Positions 60,599 to 64,000 of a stretch of DNA of 64,000 nucleotides are shown here, piece after piece. The position numbers were made by a program, and so were the translations under genes. Every line of letters begins with the position of its first letter. The stretch's first letter is position 1. Source of the DNA: Cheilinus undulatus (Eukaryota; Chordata; Actinopteri; Labriformes; Labridae); assembly GCF_018320785.1 (NCBI RefSeq), contig NC_054886.1, forward strand, positions 34,842,110 through 34,906,109. The letters are read 5' to 3'. Below the pieces are notes generated by a model. It was not told the DNA's origin. It was given only the letters and a program-made list of their open reading frames with translations, and ran no database searches.

Positions 60599-61945
60599 CA
60601 GTGTTACTCAACCAAAGAGCCAAATTGTTAAAAAGAACCTCAATCTAAGTGGTGAAAAGTGGCAATTAAAAAAAGTTAAAATTGGTCAAAAAGCAGCAAA
60701 CACTGGGAGAAAAAGTGGCAACAAAGGCCAGAATGTGGCAAAATGGGTCGGAAGTGACCCTACATTAAGTTAAGGGGGCAAAAATCAGCAAAAAGGTGGG
60801 GAAAATATGGCAAAAAGTGTCATTTTATTGCAAAAGGCAGCTTAAATGGGCAAGAAGTGGCAAAAACAGGCACAAAGGGGCAAACACTGGGGGAAAAGTG
60901 GCAAAATGGGTTACAGGTGCCAAAAACTTGACAAAAATGAGTGAAAAGCAACAAAAATGGGTAAAATATTATAATACAGTTGGAAAATAGGGAATTAACT
61001 TAAGTGGAATTTAACTGCAAAAGGCAGCTTTAATGGGTGAGAAGTGGCAAAAATAGGCAACAAGGGGCAAAAAGTTGCAAAAAAAGCAGGATCAAAGTGT
61101 CACAAATAGATTGAAACATGACACAAAGAAGTGGCAAAAATGCGCCAAAGAGCGTAAACACTGGAAGAAAAGGGGCAGAAAGTGGCAAAATGGGTGAGAT
61201 GTGGAAAAAAATGGTTCAAAAGTGGCAAAAATGTGGCAACAAATGAGTGAAAAGTGGCTAAAATGGGCAAAAATCAGCTAAAAGGTGTCATTTAATTGCA
61301 AAAGGTAGCTTAAATGGACGAGAAGTGGCAAAAATAGGCAAAAGGGGAAGAGTGGCAAAAATGGGTTACAGGTGGCATATATGGTCTAAAAGTGGCAAGA
61401 ATGTGACAAAAACAAGTGAAAAGCGACTAAAATGGGTAAAAAAATTAGCAAAAAAGGTGGGAAATAGGGAATTGCGTGAACTTTAACTGCAAAAGGCAGC
61501 TTAAATGGGTGAGAAGTGGCAAATAGGGGCAACAAGGGGCAAAAAGCAGTATTAAAGTGTTATAAATGGATTGAAAAGTGACAAAAATGGGGCAAAAGTG
61601 GCAAAAATGGGTGTGATGTGTTAAAAAAAAAGAGTTACAGGTGACAAAAATGGTCCAAAAGTGGCAAAAATGGGGCAAAAATAAGTGAAAAGTGACCAAA
61701 ATGGGCAAAAAGGTGGCAAAATGGGCAAAAAGCATCAGAGTGGCAAAATGGAAAATAGGTCGCATTTATTTGGAAAAGGCAGCTTAAATGGGTGACAAGT
61801 GGTTAAAAGGGTGACAAAAGGTGCAAAAAATTGCAGAAAGCAGGATAAAAGTGTCAGAAGGTAGTGGCAAAAATGGGAATATTGTTTCAAACTCAGACAT
61901 AAAAGCGCCACATGAGGCTGCAGAGCCACACGTTGAGTATCTCTG
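60599..61945 (+). mobile_element. hAT element with minisatellite core (family A)
   Basis: The ends are CAGTGTTACTCAACCAAAG and GCCACACGTTGAGTATCTCTG. The flanking 8-mers GTTTATAT (60591-60598) and GTTTTTAT (61946-61953) match at seven of eight positions. The core of about 1.25 kb is AAAAGTGGCAAAAATGGG-type units with a longer repeat marked by GGCAGCTTAAATGGG. It lies in the first intron of the PWWP gene. Confidence 0.8.
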
Positions 61946-61953
61946 GTTTTTAT

Positions 61954-62368
61954 GTGTCCGTCTGCCTGCCTCCACTGATGAAAGTAGACATTAGTCTATT
62001 GAGGATGCAGCCATTCTTGATCAATCCTGATGCGCTGTGATATCGCATTGTTGGCTGGAATTAAGTTGTTAGACCAATCAGCTTTAATAAGTAGTAAACT
62101 TTTGATGATCTGGCGTCCAGGACTGAAATAATTATTGTAGGAAAATTAGCAATCTTATTCACAAGATAACCTACACAAGAGATCCTAGTTTACTTTATTG
62201 GTCAGAGCAGACGGGCCAGTTTGAGGATATTTTGCCCTATTTTTGTACTGATGGAGATGACTCACATTTTTAACAGTCAGTGAGTAGCTCAAAGGTTTAA
62301 CAGGAAACTCCTTAATGATGATGGAGGTGACGAGTTTTCTACAATGGCAGTGTTTTTTCTTTCTCTAG
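61954..62368. other. Intron DNA of the PWWP gene, nothing recognised
   Basis: This stretch runs from the hAT element to the acceptor TTTCTTTCTCTAG at 62356-62368. No exon or repeat is seen. Confidence 0.5.
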
Positions 62369-62390
62369 GGTCCAGCTCTGAAGCAGCAGG

Positions 62391-62865
62391 ATGCCCGGGA
62401 AAAACGGCGACCAGTTTAAAGCGGGGGACCTGGTGTTCGCCAAGATGAAGGGCTTCCCTTTCTGGCCTGCCAGGGTCAGAGACGCACACACACACGCTGA
62501 TTCAGCTGTTTAAAAATAATTCTGTGATGAAGGACGTACGTGATAAATGTTCTCTGTTTTTTTTTTTCAGGTGTGTAAGTCAGAGTCTGGCTACAAGAAG
62601 AGAATCCCGGTCTTCTACTTTGGGACTCATCAAGTGTACGTAAACACTGCAGAGCATTCCTGACATCACTTCCTTTTATACCATGAACGTCACTGATTGA
62701 TCTGTGATCGGTTTATCTTCCTTCCTCAGAGGTACCCTCCCTCCAGAGAACGTCATCCCCTTTGTCGGCAACAAGATGAAATACGGCAGCGGCGTCCGAA
62801 TCAAAGGCTTCGCCGAGGGCATGTGGGAGATCCAGAACACGCCGGGGATCGGGAGTAAACTCAAA
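62391..62865 (+). CDS. psip1: PWWP-domain protein, HDGF/PSIP1 family (5' part)
   Basis: Coding exons 62391-62474, 62571-62635 and 62730-62865 join in frame to 95 residues. The start is [20 protein letters not shown], followed by the PWWP core FPFWPAR, the aromatic strand FYFGTH and [14 protein letters not shown]. This matches the N-terminal PWWP domain of the HDGF/PSIP1 family, which reads methylated H3K36 and binds DNA on chromatin. The PSIP1 assignment rests on its nearness to CCDC171 and a basonuclin gene, as in human. The loop between PAR and FYFG is shorter and the GTHQVGTLPP stretch is unlike the usual GTHETAFLGP. Two donors are weak (GTCAGA, GTCAGT). The C-terminal exons, including any integrase-binding domain, lie beyond the window. 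Confidence 0.8.
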
Positions 62866-63161
62866 GTCAGTGTTTGTTATTCTCTCATGTTGTTCTTGTC
62901 TTGTTTTAATAGTGAGCACATGCTCTGTTCAGCTGCTGTAACAGTCATTCATGCATAGACGCCACAATCCCAGGATATTTTACTTTGGTACAGTTCTGGT
63001 AAAAACCAAATCATCCATGTTTGATACCACGGCAACAAAAATGAAGTCTTAAGCAACCGAACGAAAGGTGCAGAGTTGTTTCCAGTGGGTCTCAAAGGTG
63101 GGCTGAAAAAGGTAAAACTGTGCCAAATTTTTTTTACATACGATGTATGGAAGCCCTAAGC

Positions 63162-63930
63162 CAGTGATACCCAACGCGGCTCTTTTGTGATGATTTGTGG
63201 CTCTTGTTTGTCTTAATTTGAAATATTTTTCCCCAGAAACCCTAAAAATAGAGACTTTGACCTCAGAAATTATCCATTGCAAGTCTCATTAATCAGTTTA
63301 TTTCCCACGCTCATACAGTAGGTATTAATGGTCAAACTTTATTGTCCACTATTTTTTCTCTGTGTATTTCCATTGCCTTTATCTGCATTTTTTGTCCCTT
63401 TTTACATTTTTGTCACTTTAAATCCATTTCTGCTGCTTTCAGTCCATTTTTACCACTTTAAGCCACTTTTCATTCATCTTTTGCTACTTTTGCCCCATTT
63501 TTGCCCTTTTCACCAGTTTCAGCCACTTCTATCCTGCTTTTTTGCTATTTTTCCTCCTTTTTTGCCACTTTTCATACATTTAAGATGCCTTTTGCCATTC
63601 AATGCAATTTCTTCCCCCATTTCCCCATCTTTTTTGCCCATTTTAGTCACTTTACACTAATTTTTTGCTGCATGTTTGACCAGGTGGGACTCAATTTCTT
63701 GTGACTTTGCACCCATTTTTGCCACTTTTCACTCAGTTTTGTCCATTGTATGCCTATTCTTCCCCACTTTTATCCCCATTTTTGCTGCTTTTTGACCATT
63801 TTTGCCTCCTTTCACTTATTTTTATTGCCAATTTAACTGTTTTGCCATTTCTCAACCCTTAAGTTGGGGCTCTTGCAAAAGCATTTTTCAGCAATTTGGC
63901 TCCATGGTCGAGCAGGGTTGAGTAACACTG
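63162..63930 (-). mobile_element. hAT element with minisatellite core (family A), inverted
   Basis: The ends CAGTGATACCCAACG and GGTTGAGTAACACTG are inverted. The flanking 8-mers CCCTAAGC (63154-63161) and CCCTAAAC (63931-63938) match at seven of eight positions. The core reads CCATTTTTGCCACTTTT-type units, the inverse of the other family A copies. It lies in an intron of the PWWP gene. Confidence 0.8.
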
Positions 63931-64000
63931 CCCTAAACAGATTTATATCCGTGTATTTTATTTGACCCAGTTTTGCCATGATAACAAGTACGTTTAGGTT

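Overview
The window looks like nuclear DNA of a teleost fish. It holds multi-exon genes with GT-AG introns, a tRNA-type SINE with the sequence typical of fish, many small hAT, piggyBac-like and Tc1-like DNA transposons, LINE remnants, and long intronic minisatellites. I see no bacterial operon, CRISPR array, phage or plasmid structure. All gene models were built by hand from reading frame, splice-site phase and remembered family motifs. No database search was possible.

Layout. At 1.9-4.5 kb on the minus strand are five consecutive coding exons of a divergent basonuclin-type zinc-finger protein; its 3' part lies before position 1. An intergenic region rich in repeats follows (5-17 kb), with a 1.7-kb polypurine tract at 14.4-16.2 kb. 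The complete CCDC171 gene spans 17.06-37.63 kb on the minus strand. Its 21 exons join in one frame of 1,242 codons, and almost every long intron carries a different tandem repeat or transposon. The interval 38-46 kb is made of mobile elements plus a GC-richer, internally duplicated 3.3-kb block closed by a 19-bp inverted repeat. At 46.6-50.6 kb (minus) there is a spliced transcription unit whose last four exons give a closed 91-codon frame for a small protein I do not recognise; two of its exons have a decayed tandem copy just upstream. WDR55, complete in four coding exons, lies at 52.7-57.9 kb on the plus strand. The 5' half of a PWWP-domain gene of the HDGF/PSIP1 family starts at about 59.9 kb and leaves the window.

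PSIP1, CCDC171 and BNC2 are neighbours on human 9p22. The same trio here supports orthology and suggests that WDR55 and the small gene were inserted between PSIP1 and CCDC171, or that the human arrangement is the changed one. The products are not one pathway: a transcription factor, a coiled-coil protein, a nucleolar ribosome-biogenesis WD protein and a chromatin reader.

The most unusual signal is that several unrelated non-autonomous hAT families (different terminal repeats, each with a matching or near-matching 8-bp target duplication) carry an expanded AT-rich or purine-rich minisatellite core. One intronic 20-bp minisatellite also resembles the inside of a small transposon elsewhere in the window.
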